From Gammaproteobacteria bacterium (GTDB lineage: Bacteria; Pseudomonadota; Gammaproteobacteria; HTCC5015), in assembly GCA_016928055.1 (NCBI GenBank), contig JAFGLM010000022.1, positions 62,001 through 126,000 on the forward strand: a stretch of DNA of 64,000 nt. The letters run 5' to 3'. Numbering within the stretch: position 1 is the stretch's first letter; each line of letters opens with the position of its first letter. The notes under the pieces were generated by a model. It saw only the letters and a program-made list of their open reading frames with translations. It did not search any database and had not been told where the DNA came from. A program made the position numbers and the translations under genes. Of the stretch, positions 37,760 through 50,118 are shown in pieces.

Positions 37760-37828
37760 ATAAAAACCTTGCTGCTCACGCCGCTGCCAAATGTTAAACC
37801 GCCCATATCGGGCGTAGAAGGACGGCGG

Positions 37829-37857
37829 AAAATACTTGACCCGCCGTACATTGTCAA
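37829..37857 (-). promoter_or_regulatory. Sigma-70 promoter of rpmH-rnpA
   Basis: On the minus strand a perfect TTGACA (37852-37857) and TATTTT (37829-37834) are separated by exactly 17 bases, 70 bases before the rpmH start. A small hairpin (CGCCC/GGGCG, 37800-37814) lies in the leader. Confidence 0.75.
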
Positions 37858-38005
37858 CCGCATTAACCGATATCCGTAAACAGCATAGCCATTATTAAAG
37901 TGGTTAGCTTAAAAATATTACAGTGGATTCGTCCTAATATCAGGTTTAGACTAACGACCTTCTCCGTGAACCCAGAACCCCGAAGAATTGAAAGGGAGTG
38001 AAGCT

Positions 38006-39349
38006 TTGTCCGCGACCCTATGGTCTCGCTGTCTCGAGAAATTGGAAACCGAGCTTTCCGAGCAGCAACTCAATACCTGGATAAGACCACTACAAGCGAG
38101 AGTCGAAAACGGTACTCTTAAGTTGTTGGCGCCTAATGAGTATGTTTTGGACTGGGTCAGAAAACACCTTTTCGAAAGAATCAATCAAGTGCTTAAGCAA
38201 TTGCAGGATGTTGACGCACAGGAAGTCATGATTGAAGTTGGCAGTCACTCTTTCAGCGCCCAGCAGCAACAGAAAATCCCGGTTTCAAATTTAATGGAAG
38301 CCGATGTTGAAGCCAACTTGCCGAAAATCAGCAATAACTTAAATCCCAATTTCACCTTCAAGAATTATGTAGAGGGTAAATCCAACCAGCTCGCACGAGC
38401 CGCCTCCATGCAAGTCTCTGAAAATATCGGACTGGCTTATAACCCGCTTTTTATCTACGGTGGAGTAGGCCTGGGCAAAACACATCTAATGCATGCTATC
38501 GGCAATGCTATGCTGGATAAAAAACCCAATGCCCGGATTGTTTATCTACATTCGGAAAAATTTGTCGGCGACATGGTAAGAGCGCTGCAACATAACGCGA
38601 TCAACGAATTCAAGCGACTTTATCGTTCAGTCGACGGACTGCTGATTGACGACATCCAGTTTTTTGCCGGCAAGGAAAGATCTCAGGAAGAATTTTTCCA
38701 TACCTTCAATGCGCTATTGGAAGGTCAACAACAGGTTATTCTGACCTGCGATCGATTTCCAAAAGAAATAAACGGTCTGGAGGAAAGGCTAAAATCCCGT
38801 TTTGGTTGGGGCTTGACCGTAGCCATCGAACCGCCAGAACTCGAAACCCGCGTCGCAATCCTGCAAAGTAAAGCCGAGCAGGCTGGAGTCTCATTACCGA
38901 GTGAAGTGGCTTTTTTTATAGCCAAGCGGATCCGATCCAATGTCCGGGAGCTGGAAGGTGCCATGCGAAGGGTTATTGCAAATTCCCACTTTACCGGCCA
39001 TCCCATTACTCTTGATTTTGCCCGTGAAGCACTCAGAGATTTGCTGGCCTTGCACGATAAATTGGTCACTATCGAAAATATTCAAAAAACCGTTGCCGAC
39101 TATTACAAAATACGGGTAGCTGATTTGTTGTCAACACGGCGCAGCCGCTCTGTTACTCGACCCCGGCAAATCGCGATGGCTCTGGCCAAGGAACTGACTA
39201 ACCATAGCTTGCCTGAAATAGGGGACGCTTTTGGGGGGCGTGATCACACAACGGCTTTACATGCTTGCCGAAAGGTAAATGAACTCAGAGAGGCTGATAT
39301 CAAGGTCTCTGAAGATTACAATAATCTTCAGAGAATCCTCAGTTCGTAG
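38006..39349 (+). CDS. dnaA: Chromosomal replication initiator DnaA (TTG start)
   Basis: 447 residues from TTG at 38006, chosen because AGGGAG (37993-37998) is well spaced and the product begins [13 protein letters not shown], aligning with the E. coli start MSLSLWQQCL; an upstream in-frame TTG at 37988 has no such support. Domain I covers residues 1-80, domain II is a short linker, and domain III is an AAA+ ATPase with Walker [10 protein letters not shown] and Walker [10 protein letters not shown]. Domain IV is the DNA-binding region ending in [15 protein letters not shown], which reads DnaA boxes. Matching boxes lie directly downstream. Confidence 0.96.
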   Translation: MSATLWSRCLEKLETELSEQQLNTWIRPLQARVENGTLKLLAPNEYVLDWVRKHLFERINQVLKQLQDVDAQEVMIEVGSHSFSAQQQQKIPVSNLMEADVEANLPKISNNLNPNFTFKNYVEGKSNQLARAASMQVSENIGLAYNPLFIYGGVGLGKTHLMHAIGNAMLDKKPNARIVYLHSEKFVGDMVRALQHNAINEFKRLYRSVDGLLIDDIQFFAGKERSQEEFFHTFNALLEGQQQVILTCDRFPKEINGLEERLKSRFGWGLTVAIEPPELETRVAILQSKAEQAGVSLPSEVAFFIAKRIRSNVRELEGAMRRVIANSHFTGHPITLDFAREALRDLLALHDKLVTIENIQKTVADYYKIRVADLLSTRRSRSVTRPRQIAMALAKELTNHSLPEIGDAFGGRDHTTALHACRKVNELREADIKVSEDYNNLQRILSS

Positions 39350-39351
39350 CC

Positions 39352-39360
39352 TGTGGATAA
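39352..39360 (-). promoter_or_regulatory. DnaA box (perfect, reverse)
   Basis: TGTGGATAA, the complement of the consensus TTATCCACA, immediately after the dnaA stop codon. Confidence 0.85.
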
Positions 39361-39397
39361 CTTATGTATAAACAAGGCGACAAAAATCTGGTAAAAC

Positions 39398-39406
39398 TTA
39401 TCCACA
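39398..39406 (+). promoter_or_regulatory. DnaA box (perfect, forward)
   Basis: TTATCCACA, 37 bases after the first box and facing it. Confidence 0.85.
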
Positions 39407-39495
39407 TTTTGTGCACAATATCCTGAGCTACCTGCGAAGATGTTGTACAACCTAAAATATTCTTTAAGTGATTGAATTAAAAAGAAAAATTAAAG

Positions 39496-39504
39496 TTATC
39501 AACA
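39496..39504 (+). promoter_or_regulatory. DnaA box (one mismatch, forward)
   Basis: TTATCAACA, a common weaker variant, inside the AT-rich part of the dnaA-dnaN gap. Confidence 0.6.
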
Positions 39505-39574
39505 AATTAAGTGCCGCTTAATAACAATAATTGAAATACAAATACTAATTAATTAAAAACTGCAGAGAATAACC

Positions 39575-40675
39575 ATGAAACTCAGTTTTACACGTGAACA
39601 AATTCTAACACCACTTCAAAAAGTTACCGGTGCTGTAGAAAAACGTCAAACAATGCCGATATTGGCGAATATCCTGTTGGAACAAAATGAAGGTTTTTTG
39701 CAGATAACAGGCACGGACTTGGAAATAGAGTTAGTGGCTAGAACGGATATTGCTATTCGAGATTCATTGCGAGTAACAATACCTGCAAGAAAGTTATTTG
39801 ATATTTGTAAAAATTTACAGGATGGCTCAGAAATCAATGTCACAGTGAAGGAAGATCGAGTTACCTTGATCTCAGGTCGAAGTCGCTTCGTGTTAGCCAG
39901 TTTACCAGCCAATGATTTTCCATCACTGGAAGAAATTTCTGCGGACATCACCTTTACGGTTAAACAAAATGTTTTAAAGAATTTGATTGAGCGTACAGCA
40001 TTTGCAATGGCTCAACAGGATGTTCGCTATTATCTAAACGGGATGCTACTGGAAATACGGGGAGATACACTTCGAGCGATTGCGACAGACGGGCACAGAT
40101 TAGCGATGACAGATTCTGATTCAGTGCCAGGATTGGTTGACGGTAAACAGGTTATTGTTCCAAGAAAAGGGGTTTTGGAACTTCAAAGACTGCTGGAAGA
40201 CAGCGAAGAGGAAGCAAAAGTATCATTCGGAAGTAATCATATTTGCGTTGAATTTAGTGGTCTACGTTATACCTCAAAGTTAATAGATGGTCGTTTTCCT
40301 GATTATGAAAGAGTTATGCCGGCTAGCGCTGGAACAGCGGTTACAACTGATCGGTTGGGTCTAAGGCAATCTTTAACTAGAACTTCAATATTGTCGAATG
40401 AAAAGTACCGAGGGGTCAGGCTGGTATTGAGCGACAATATGCTAAAAATCCAAACTCAGAACCCGGACAAAGAAGAAGCGGAAGAAGAAGTGGAAGTCGA
40501 ATATGACGGGGAGGAAATGGAAGTCGCCTTCAATGTTAACTATTTGCTTGATGCACTTAATGCCATTGATTCAGATAAGGTCCAAATCATCGTAACGGAC
40601 GCTAATAGCAGTTGTTTAATAAGGGATCAGAAGGTCGAACAAAGTAAGTATGTCATTATGCCAATGCGTCTCTAG
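39575..40675 (+). CDS. dnaN: DNA polymerase III beta subunit (sliding clamp)
   Basis: A 366-residue three-domain clamp beginning MKLSFTREQILTPLQKVTGA. It has the block ATDGHRLAMTDSD and the C-terminal VIMPMRL that forms part of the partner-binding pocket. An acidic run (EEAEEEVEVEYDGEEME, about residues 304-320) lies in domain III and is richer in Glu than in most homologues. It lies between oriC and recF, with 27 bases to recF. Confidence 0.97.
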   Translation: MKLSFTREQILTPLQKVTGAVEKRQTMPILANILLEQNEGFLQITGTDLEIELVARTDIAIRDSLRVTIPARKLFDICKNLQDGSEINVTVKEDRVTLISGRSRFVLASLPANDFPSLEEISADITFTVKQNVLKNLIERTAFAMAQQDVRYYLNGMLLEIRGDTLRAIATDGHRLAMTDSDSVPGLVDGKQVIVPRKGVLELQRLLEDSEEEAKVSFGSNHICVEFSGLRYTSKLIDGRFPDYERVMPASAGTAVTTDRLGLRQSLTRTSILSNEKYRGVRLVLSDNMLKIQTQNPDKEEAEEEVEVEYDGEEMEVAFNVNYLLDALNAIDSDKVQIIVTDANSSCLIRDQKVEQSKYVIMPMRL

Positions 40676-40702
40676 TCTGGATGTGGTGCCGCAAGAGTCC
40701 GC

Positions 40703-44228
<3,526 letters not shown>

Positions 44229-44312
44229 TTGATGTAGATTTACGCACATCCTGAATCAACCAGCATGCCTTGTGCTAGAGTGTGTAGCCGTTAATCCTGT
44301 CAGCGCGATGGT

Positions 44313-46355
44313 ATGAATAATCCTTTACTGCAAAAATCCGATTTGCCGGTGTTCAGCAAAATTAAATCCGAACATATGCTGACGGCAATAAATACTATTC
44401 TGGACAGTAATCGCAGTGCGCTGGCAGACATACTGCTACATCAACCCGATCAGCCCAACTGGCAAAGCCTGATGCAACCACTGGATGAACTGGATGATTG
44501 CCTGGAGCGTGCCTGGGCACCGATTCGTCATCTCAATTCAGTTATGGATAATCCCGAAACGCGCATCGTTTACGATGAGTGTCTGTCTCTTATCACCGAT
44601 TATCATACTGAGATGGGCCAGAATTATGCGTTGTACAAATTGATCAGCAAACTCAAGGCAGCCGCTAATACACTTCAATTAGATGCGGCGCAGCGTAAAT
44701 TGCTTGATGATGTAATGCTTGGTTTCAAACAAAACGGCGTCACTTTGCCCGTAAAAGAAAAAAACCGGTTTAAGGAAATTCAGCAGGAATTATCATCATT
44801 AAGTTCCGCATTCGAGAAAAATCTGCTGGACGCAACTTTGGCATGGCATTATCAAACTGATTCAGAGGGAATATTAAGAGGTCTGCCGGAGTCTGCACTA
44901 AGACAGGCGGAACAAGCTGCTCGTGAGGCTGATAAAGAGGGTTGGTTATTAACCCTTCAAGCACCGTCTTATATTGCCGGCTTGACGTATGCGGAAGATC
45001 GCTCTTTGCGTCAAAAGCTTTACACCGCTTATAACACTCGTGCTTCCGACCAGGGGCCCCACGCGGGGCAATGGGACAATAGCGATAACATCGAAAAAAT
45101 ATTGAGCTTGCGTTATGAGGGCGCCCGCTTACTCGGATACAAGAACTATGCTGAGCAATCCCTGGCCAGAAAAATGGCGGATAACCCAAAACAGGTACTC
45201 CGGTTTTTACACGAATTAGCAGAAAAAGCATTGCCGGTTGCTAGAAATGAACTGGCTGAATTGAGGGATTTTGCGGCGGAAGAGTTGCAGGGAGATCCGC
45301 TACAACCATGGGATGTTAGTTATTATTCAGAAAAGCTACGTCAGCAACGCTATGCCTTGTCTCAGGAAGAACTAAAACCATGGTTTCCGGCTGAAACGGT
45401 ATTGCAGGGGTTATTTAAAACAGTTGCCCGCTTATTTGGTATCTCTATCAGGCAAATCAAAACAGAAGAGCGCTGGCATCCTGATGTACGTTTATACCTC
45501 ATCGTTGATGGCAAGGGCGATGAAAGAGGTCGTTTTTATCTTGATTTATACGCCCGAAGCAATAAACGAGGCGGCGCCTGGATGGATGAATGTTGTGGGC
45601 GGTTTCGCCGACAGGAACATCTGCAAATCCCGGTGGCTTTTCTAACCTGTAATTTAACGCCGCCGGTGGGTAATACGCCGGCTTTGTTTACTCACGACGA
45701 AGTCACAACACTGTTTCACGAATTTGGTCATGGTCTGCATCACATGCTGACGCAAGTTGAATATCCCGGCATTGCCGGTATTCGCGGTGTTGAATGGGAC
45801 GCGGTCGAACTACCCAGCCAGTTTATGGAAAACTGGTGTTGGCAAAGCGAAGCGCTGCAAATGATCAGTGGGCACTACCAAACGGGTGAGCCATTACCAG
45901 TCGAAATGATTGAAAAATTAAAAGCGGCAAAAAACTTTCACGCCGCCATACAATTGATGCGGCAGACTGAGTTCAGCTTATTCGATCTACGTTTACATTC
46001 TGAGTACAACCCGAGAAAAGGCTCACGCCATCAGGCACTTTTGAATGAAATACGCAAAGAAGTCTCCGTATTACCCCCGCCGGACTTTGTGCGGTTTCAA
46101 CACGGGTTTTCACATATCTTCGCCGGAGGCTATGCGGCGGGTTACTATAGCTACAAATGGGCCGAAGTCTTGTCCGCCGATGCGTTCAGTCGGTTTGAAG
46201 AACAGGGTGTATTTGATAGCGTGAGCGGTCATGAATTTCTATCAAATATTCTGGAGCGGGGCGGGTCGGACAAGGCGATAAACCTGTTTAAAAAATTTCG
46301 TGGTCGCGAACCGACCGTTGATGCTTTATTAAGACATAGTGGATTGGCAGCATGA
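44313..46355 (+). CDS. prlC: Oligopeptidase A (M3 zinc metallopeptidase)
   Basis: A 680-residue cytoplasmic peptidase that degrades signal peptides and other short peptides. The zinc motif HEFGHGLHHM is at about residue 469, with a downstream Glu in the block ELPSQFMENW. Its length equals that of E. coli PrlC. The ribosome-binding site is weak. It overlaps the next gene by 4 bases (ATGA), indicating translational coupling. Confidence 0.95.
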   Translation: MNNPLLQKSDLPVFSKIKSEHMLTAINTILDSNRSALADILLHQPDQPNWQSLMQPLDELDDCLERAWAPIRHLNSVMDNPETRIVYDECLSLITDYHTEMGQNYALYKLISKLKAAANTLQLDAAQRKLLDDVMLGFKQNGVTLPVKEKNRFKEIQQELSSLSSAFEKNLLDATLAWHYQTDSEGILRGLPESALRQAEQAAREADKEGWLLTLQAPSYIAGLTYAEDRSLRQKLYTAYNTRASDQGPHAGQWDNSDNIEKILSLRYEGARLLGYKNYAEQSLARKMADNPKQVLRFLHELAEKALPVARNELAELRDFAAEELQGDPLQPWDVSYYSEKLRQQRYALSQEELKPWFPAETVLQGLFKTVARLFGISIRQIKTEERWHPDVRLYLIVDGKGDERGRFYLDLYARSNKRGGAWMDECCGRFRRQEHLQIPVAFLTCNLTPPVGNTPALFTHDEVTTLFHEFGHGLHHMLTQVEYPGIAGIRGVEWDAVELPSQFMENWCWQSEALQMISGHYQTGEPLPVEMIEKLKAAKNFHAAIQLMRQTEFSLFDLRLHSEYNPRKGSRHQALLNEIRKEVSVLPPPDFVRFQHGFSHIFAGGYAAGYYSYKWAEVLSADAFSRFEEQGVFDSVSGHEFLSNILERGGSDKAINLFKKFRGREPTVDALLRHSGLAA

Positions 46356-47062
46356 TAAATCGATCTCATCTTGGTGTATTTTTTTTACTTACAGTCTTTT
46401 CAGCAAGTAGCGCGCAAGCGGCATTTGTCAGTGATAGATTGTTTCTGGGTATTTATTCATCGGCGGACGCAACAGCCGCGCCTATAAAAATGCTGGCCAG
46501 CGGTAGCGAAGTCGAAGTTTTGGAAGAACAAGGCGATTATGTTCGGATCAAGATGGATGATGGCAGCGAGGGCTGGGCAAGAGCGGAATTTATCAGCACT
46601 AAAGCTCCGGCAAGCCTGACTATCAAACAGGTCACCTCTCAGCGGGATCAGTTGCAAGCTCAACTCAATGCGATTGGTGTAACTGAGCAAACAGTCACCC
46701 GTTTACAGCGACAATTGGCCGAAGCGAATCAAACGATCATTGATTTACGCAAGGATGTACAAGGTGAACAAAACGCTGCGCTCGAACAGGCCAACCTGCA
46801 ACTTGTCAATCAACAAACATTAGCGGATAAACTCAAACAAAAATTAACGTTAGCCGAGGAAGAAACTAAAAAATTAGAAGAAGAGGCTAAAACCTTAAAA
46901 GCCAAAATTCGTGCCGCGGGTGGCAGCACGGAAGATACGCTGGCAAAAATTGCCTGGGTATTAATGTCCATGGCATTGTCATTGGTAATTGGCGCCGTCC
47001 TGGGCGCGAACTGGTTATCCAGGCGCGTTCGCAAACGATTTAATGGGCGTAAGGTCTGGTGA
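46352..47062 (+). CDS. SH3-domain membrane protein with coiled coil (TIGR04211/YgiM type)
   Basis: 236 residues: a signal peptide (cleavage near AQA), a bacterial SH3 domain (about 28-88, GIYSSADATAAPIKMLASGS as its core), a coiled coil rich in Gln, Glu and Lys (about 95-190), and a C-terminal membrane helix (about 198-220) ending in basic residues. This is the architecture of the YgiM family, in which the periplasmic SH3 part is held by a C-terminal anchor. The function is unknown. It starts within the prlC stop. Confidence 0.82.
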   Translation: MINRSHLGVFFLLTVFSASSAQAAFVSDRLFLGIYSSADATAAPIKMLASGSEVEVLEEQGDYVRIKMDDGSEGWARAEFISTKAPASLTIKQVTSQRDQLQAQLNAIGVTEQTVTRLQRQLAEANQTIIDLRKDVQGEQNAALEQANLQLVNQQTLADKLKQKLTLAEEETKKLEEEAKTLKAKIRAAGGSTEDTLAKIAWVLMSMALSLVIGAVLGANWLSRRVRKRFNGRKVW

Positions 47063-47091
47063 TTAAAGAATAAAGTTGCGTATTTCACCCA

Positions 47092-47865
47092 ATGAAAATC
47101 GCCAGCTGGAATGTTAATTCCCTGAAGGTTCGTTTACCGCAGGTGCTCGACTGGCTTAAGCAGTCAGAGCCGGATGTTCTGGCGATACAGGAAATCAAAC
47201 TGACCGATGAAAATTTCCCAGTCGCAGAAATTAAAGCGGCCGGTTACGAAGTGGTTTACTCCGGCCAGAAAACCTATAACGGCGTTGCTGTTTTAGCCCG
47301 CCAACCACTCACGGATATCGTTACCGATATCCCGGGGCTGGAGGATCCACAACGTAGAATTTTAGCTGCTACCATTGGTCCCGTACGGGTGCTGAATCTT
47401 TATGTTGTCAACGGCCAGGAAGTAGGCTCGGAAAAGTTCGCTTACAAATTGCGCTGGCTAAGCAAGGTTAAAGCTTATATTCAGAAACAATTATCCGAGC
47501 ACAATTATCTGGTTGTTTTGGGTGACTTCAATATTGCACCGGAAGATCGTGATGTGTATGACCCGGAATTGTGGCGTGAAAAAATTCTTTGCAGTTCTCA
47601 AGAGAGGGGCGTGTTAGGCGAAATTATGGCCCTGGGATTGAAAGACACCTTTCGCTATTTTGAATCGGGCGGTGAGCATTATAGTTGGTGGGATTATCGG
47701 GCCGCAGGATTTCGGCGTAACCTGGGGCTGCGTATCGACCTGATACTGGCCAACGATGCTTTAATGCGACTGGCTATCGCCGCCGGTATTGATCGCGAAC
47801 CACGCGGTTGGGAGCGCCCCTCGGATCACACGCCGGCATGGGCGGAGTTCAATATCTCGAATTAA
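47092..47865 (+). CDS. xthA: Exodeoxyribonuclease III
   Basis: A 257-residue AP endonuclease/3'-5' exonuclease of the exonuclease-endonuclease-phosphatase fold. It begins MKIASWNVNSLKVRLPQVL, with the catalytic Glu in AIQEIKL, the GDFNIAPEDRDV motif, LRIDLILAN and the C-terminal SDHTPAWAEF His-Asp pair. It acts in base-excision repair. It lies 29 bases after the SH3 gene. Confidence 0.96.
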   Translation: MKIASWNVNSLKVRLPQVLDWLKQSEPDVLAIQEIKLTDENFPVAEIKAAGYEVVYSGQKTYNGVAVLARQPLTDIVTDIPGLEDPQRRILAATIGPVRVLNLYVVNGQEVGSEKFAYKLRWLSKVKAYIQKQLSEHNYLVVLGDFNIAPEDRDVYDPELWREKILCSSQERGVLGEIMALGLKDTFRYFESGGEHYSWWDYRAAGFRRNLGLRIDLILANDALMRLAIAAGIDREPRGWERPSDHTPAWAEFNISN

Positions 47866-47896
47866 CAAACTTTTCTTTTAACAAAACAGCTAATCA

Positions 47897-49363
47897 ATGA
47901 AATACAAAGACTTACGCGATTTTATACAGAAACTTGAGTCCGCAGGTGAACTCAAGCGTATCCGCGCGGAAGTCGATCCAAAGCTGGAAATCACCGAGAT
48001 ATGCAGCCGGGTTTTGCGCAGAGAGGGTCCGGCGCTGTTATTTGAAAACGTAAAGGGCTCCACGATTCCGGTCCTGGCTAATCTGTTTGGTACGACTCGA
48101 CGCGTTGCGATGGGAATGGGAACGGCTGATATAGAAACCTTGCGAGAAATTGGCGAGACGCTGGCCTGGCTGCGCCAACCCGATCCGCCCAAAGGTATGA
48201 AGGACGCATGGCAATCCTTGCCGATATATAAAAAAGTACTGGATATGGCGCCCAAAACCATAAGCAAGGGCGTATGCCAGCAAGTCGTCATTGCTGGCGA
48301 TGAGGTTGATTTAAACAAACTTCCGGTACAAATCTGTTGGCCCGAGGACGTATCGCCGTTACTCACTTGGGGGCTGACTATTACCAAAGGGCCTTTGAAA
48401 GAACGCCAAAACGCCGGCATCTATCGCCAGCAGGTACTCAGCCACAACAAGATTATTATGCGTTGGCTGCCGCATCGTGGCGGCGCACTGGATTTTCGAG
48501 ACTGGTGCCAGCTTCATCCGGGCGAACCGTTTCCTGTGGCCGTTGCTTTGGGCGCCGATCCGGCCAGCATACTCGCCGCTGTGACACCGATTCCCGATAG
48601 CTTGTCTGAATTTGCTTTCGCCGGTCTACTGCGCGGTTCGCGCAGTGAGTTGGTGAAATGTCTCAGTCACGATCTGGAAATTCCGGCTACGGCCGAGATT
48701 GTGCTGGAAGGTTTTCTTTATCCTGATGAGGTTGCGAAAGAAGGGCCCTTTGGTGATCACACCGGCTATTACAACGAGGTTGAAACCTTTCCGGTGATGA
48801 CAGTGGAGCGAATCACACACCGGCATGACCCCATATATCACAGCACTTACACCGGCAAACCACCGGATGAGCCGGCTGTCCTTGGCGTCGCTCTGAATGA
48901 AGTGTTTGTGCCGATTCTGGTGAAGCAGTTTCCGGAAATCGTGGATTTTTATTTGCCGCCTGAAGGTTGCTCGTATCGCATTGCGCTGGTCAGCCTGCGC
49001 AAGCAATATGCCGGGCATGCCAAGCGGGTTATGATGGGCGTCTGGTCATTCCTGCGTCAGTTTATGTACACCAAGTTTGTAATCGTTGTGGATGACGATG
49101 TAAACATACGGGAATGGCAAGACGTTATTTGGGCCATTACCACCCGTGTTGATCCTGCACGCGACACTGTAATCATGGAAAATACACCAATTGATTATCT
49201 GGATTTCGCTTCACCGGTAGCCGGACTGGGTTCAAAAATGGGGCTCGATGCAACCAACAAATGGCGCGGCGAGACCAATCGGCAGTGGGGACGACCCATC
49301 AGCATGAGCAAGAACGTAATCGAAGCGATTGATCGGTTGTGGCCTGACCTGGGTCTCGACTAA
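47897..49363 (+). CDS. ubiD: 4-hydroxy-3-polyprenylbenzoate decarboxylase
   Basis: A 488-residue prenyl-FMN-dependent decarboxylase in ubiquinone synthesis. It has the family start [14 protein letters not shown], the FGDHTGYY block with the catalytic Glu region ([20 protein letters not shown], core), [14 protein letters not shown] and the C-terminal MGLDATNKW. It needs UbiX for its cofactor; ubiX is not in this window. It is 31 bases after xthA. Confidence 0.96.
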   Translation: MKYKDLRDFIQKLESAGELKRIRAEVDPKLEITEICSRVLRREGPALLFENVKGSTIPVLANLFGTTRRVAMGMGTADIETLREIGETLAWLRQPDPPKGMKDAWQSLPIYKKVLDMAPKTISKGVCQQVVIAGDEVDLNKLPVQICWPEDVSPLLTWGLTITKGPLKERQNAGIYRQQVLSHNKIIMRWLPHRGGALDFRDWCQLHPGEPFPVAVALGADPASILAAVTPIPDSLSEFAFAGLLRGSRSELVKCLSHDLEIPATAEIVLEGFLYPDEVAKEGPFGDHTGYYNEVETFPVMTVERITHRHDPIYHSTYTGKPPDEPAVLGVALNEVFVPILVKQFPEIVDFYLPPEGCSYRIALVSLRKQYAGHAKRVMMGVWSFLRQFMYTKFVIVVDDDVNIREWQDVIWAITTRVDPARDTVIMENTPIDYLDFASPVAGLGSKMGLDATNKWRGETNRQWGRPISMSKNVIEAIDRLWPDLGLD

Positions 49364-49466
49364 CCGTAACAAAATAAATCCGGGTTGCTTAGCGTATAGC
49401 TGTGGCCTTTGCGAAAAAGCTTTGTTAGCCTTGTGTCGTTAATAGCTCGTTTAATCTGGAGTGGTC

Positions 49467-50102
49467 ATGCGAACAATAATGGTAATAAATGCCAAAGGTG
49501 GTTCGGGTAAAAGTACGATCGCCACCAATCTTGCCAGCTACTACGCCTCCGAAGGCGCCAAGGTGTTACTGGTGGACTATGACAAACAGGAATCCAGCCT
49601 GGACTGGTTGCGGGCACGATCGAGGGCTCGGCCGGTGATCAATGGTGTAGCGGCTCACAGCGAAACCTTTCGAGCTCCGCGCAGTGCCGATTTTGTCATC
49701 ATGGATGCACCCGCAGCAGTGCACGGTAGCCAGTTAACGCAGTTTGTTCGCAAGGCTGAAACCTTTGTTGTTCCGGTTTTACCTTCACCGATTGATATGC
49801 GGGCTGCGGCTGGTTTTATTAAAGAGCTAAAGGACACCGGGCCTGTGGCCGGCAAACAGGCCAAGGTTGGCGTTATCGCCAATCGAGCGCGCGGCTACAC
49901 CAATATCTTCCTCAGTCTGGATGATTTCCTGACCGGTCTGCGAACTGTTCCATATCTAACCGCTTTACGTGAAAGCTCAAATTACATTAAAGCAGCGGAG
50001 CGGGGATTGGGGGTATTCGAATTTGCGCCGTCAGCAACGGCCGTTGACCGAGAGGAATGGAAGCCGTTGATAAACTGGCTGGCTTCCAAAAAAAGTCATT
50101 AA
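49467..50102 (+). CDS. Orphan ParA-family ATPase
   Basis: 211 residues from the ATG at 49467, preceded by CTGGAG (a GTG two codons upstream is possible). The deviant Walker A is NAKGGSGKSTIATNLA, and DYDKQESSLDWLRARS corresponds to the switch I region. VIMDAPAA is the Walker B-like segment, and IANRARGY follows. It is shorter than ParA/Soj, lacks an N-terminal HTH, and has no ParB, MinE or flagellar partner nearby, so the cargo is unknown. Such small ParA-like proteins may position protein complexes. It ends in a strong terminator. Confidence 0.82.
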   Translation: MRTIMVINAKGGSGKSTIATNLASYYASEGAKVLLVDYDKQESSLDWLRARSRARPVINGVAAHSETFRAPRSADFVIMDAPAAVHGSQLTQFVRKAETFVVPVLPSPIDMRAAAGFIKELKDTGPVAGKQAKVGVIANRARGYTNIFLSLDDFLTGLRTVPYLTALRESSNYIKAAERGLGVFEFAPSATAVDREEWKPLINWLASKKSH

Positions 50103-50118
50103 CGCATCTAAAATAGAA

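Larger units (their letters stand above)
39350..39573. other. oriC: Probable oriC (DnaA-box cluster and AT-rich region)
   Basis: The gap between dnaA and dnaN holds two perfect DnaA boxes in opposite orientation (39352-39360 reverse, 39398-39406 forward) and one near-match TTATCAACA (39496-39504). A strongly AT-rich stretch (about 39455-39560) could be the unwinding element. Two 10-bp perfect palindromes, TTGTGCACAA (39409-39418) and GTTGTACAAC (39442-39451), lie between. The rpmH-dnaA gap has no good box. Together with parS and parAB nearby this supports an origin, although boxes here can also serve dnaA-dnaN regulation. Confidence 0.7.

Noticed and set aside
37760-38005. oriC in the rpmH-dnaA gap
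   Set aside because: No DnaA box within two mismatches was found there; it holds the rpmH promoter and the dnaA ribosome-binding site instead.
39585-39602. Third parS-like site at the start of dnaN (CACGTG core)
   Set aside because: Only about 12 of 16 positions match and the flanks are not symmetrical.
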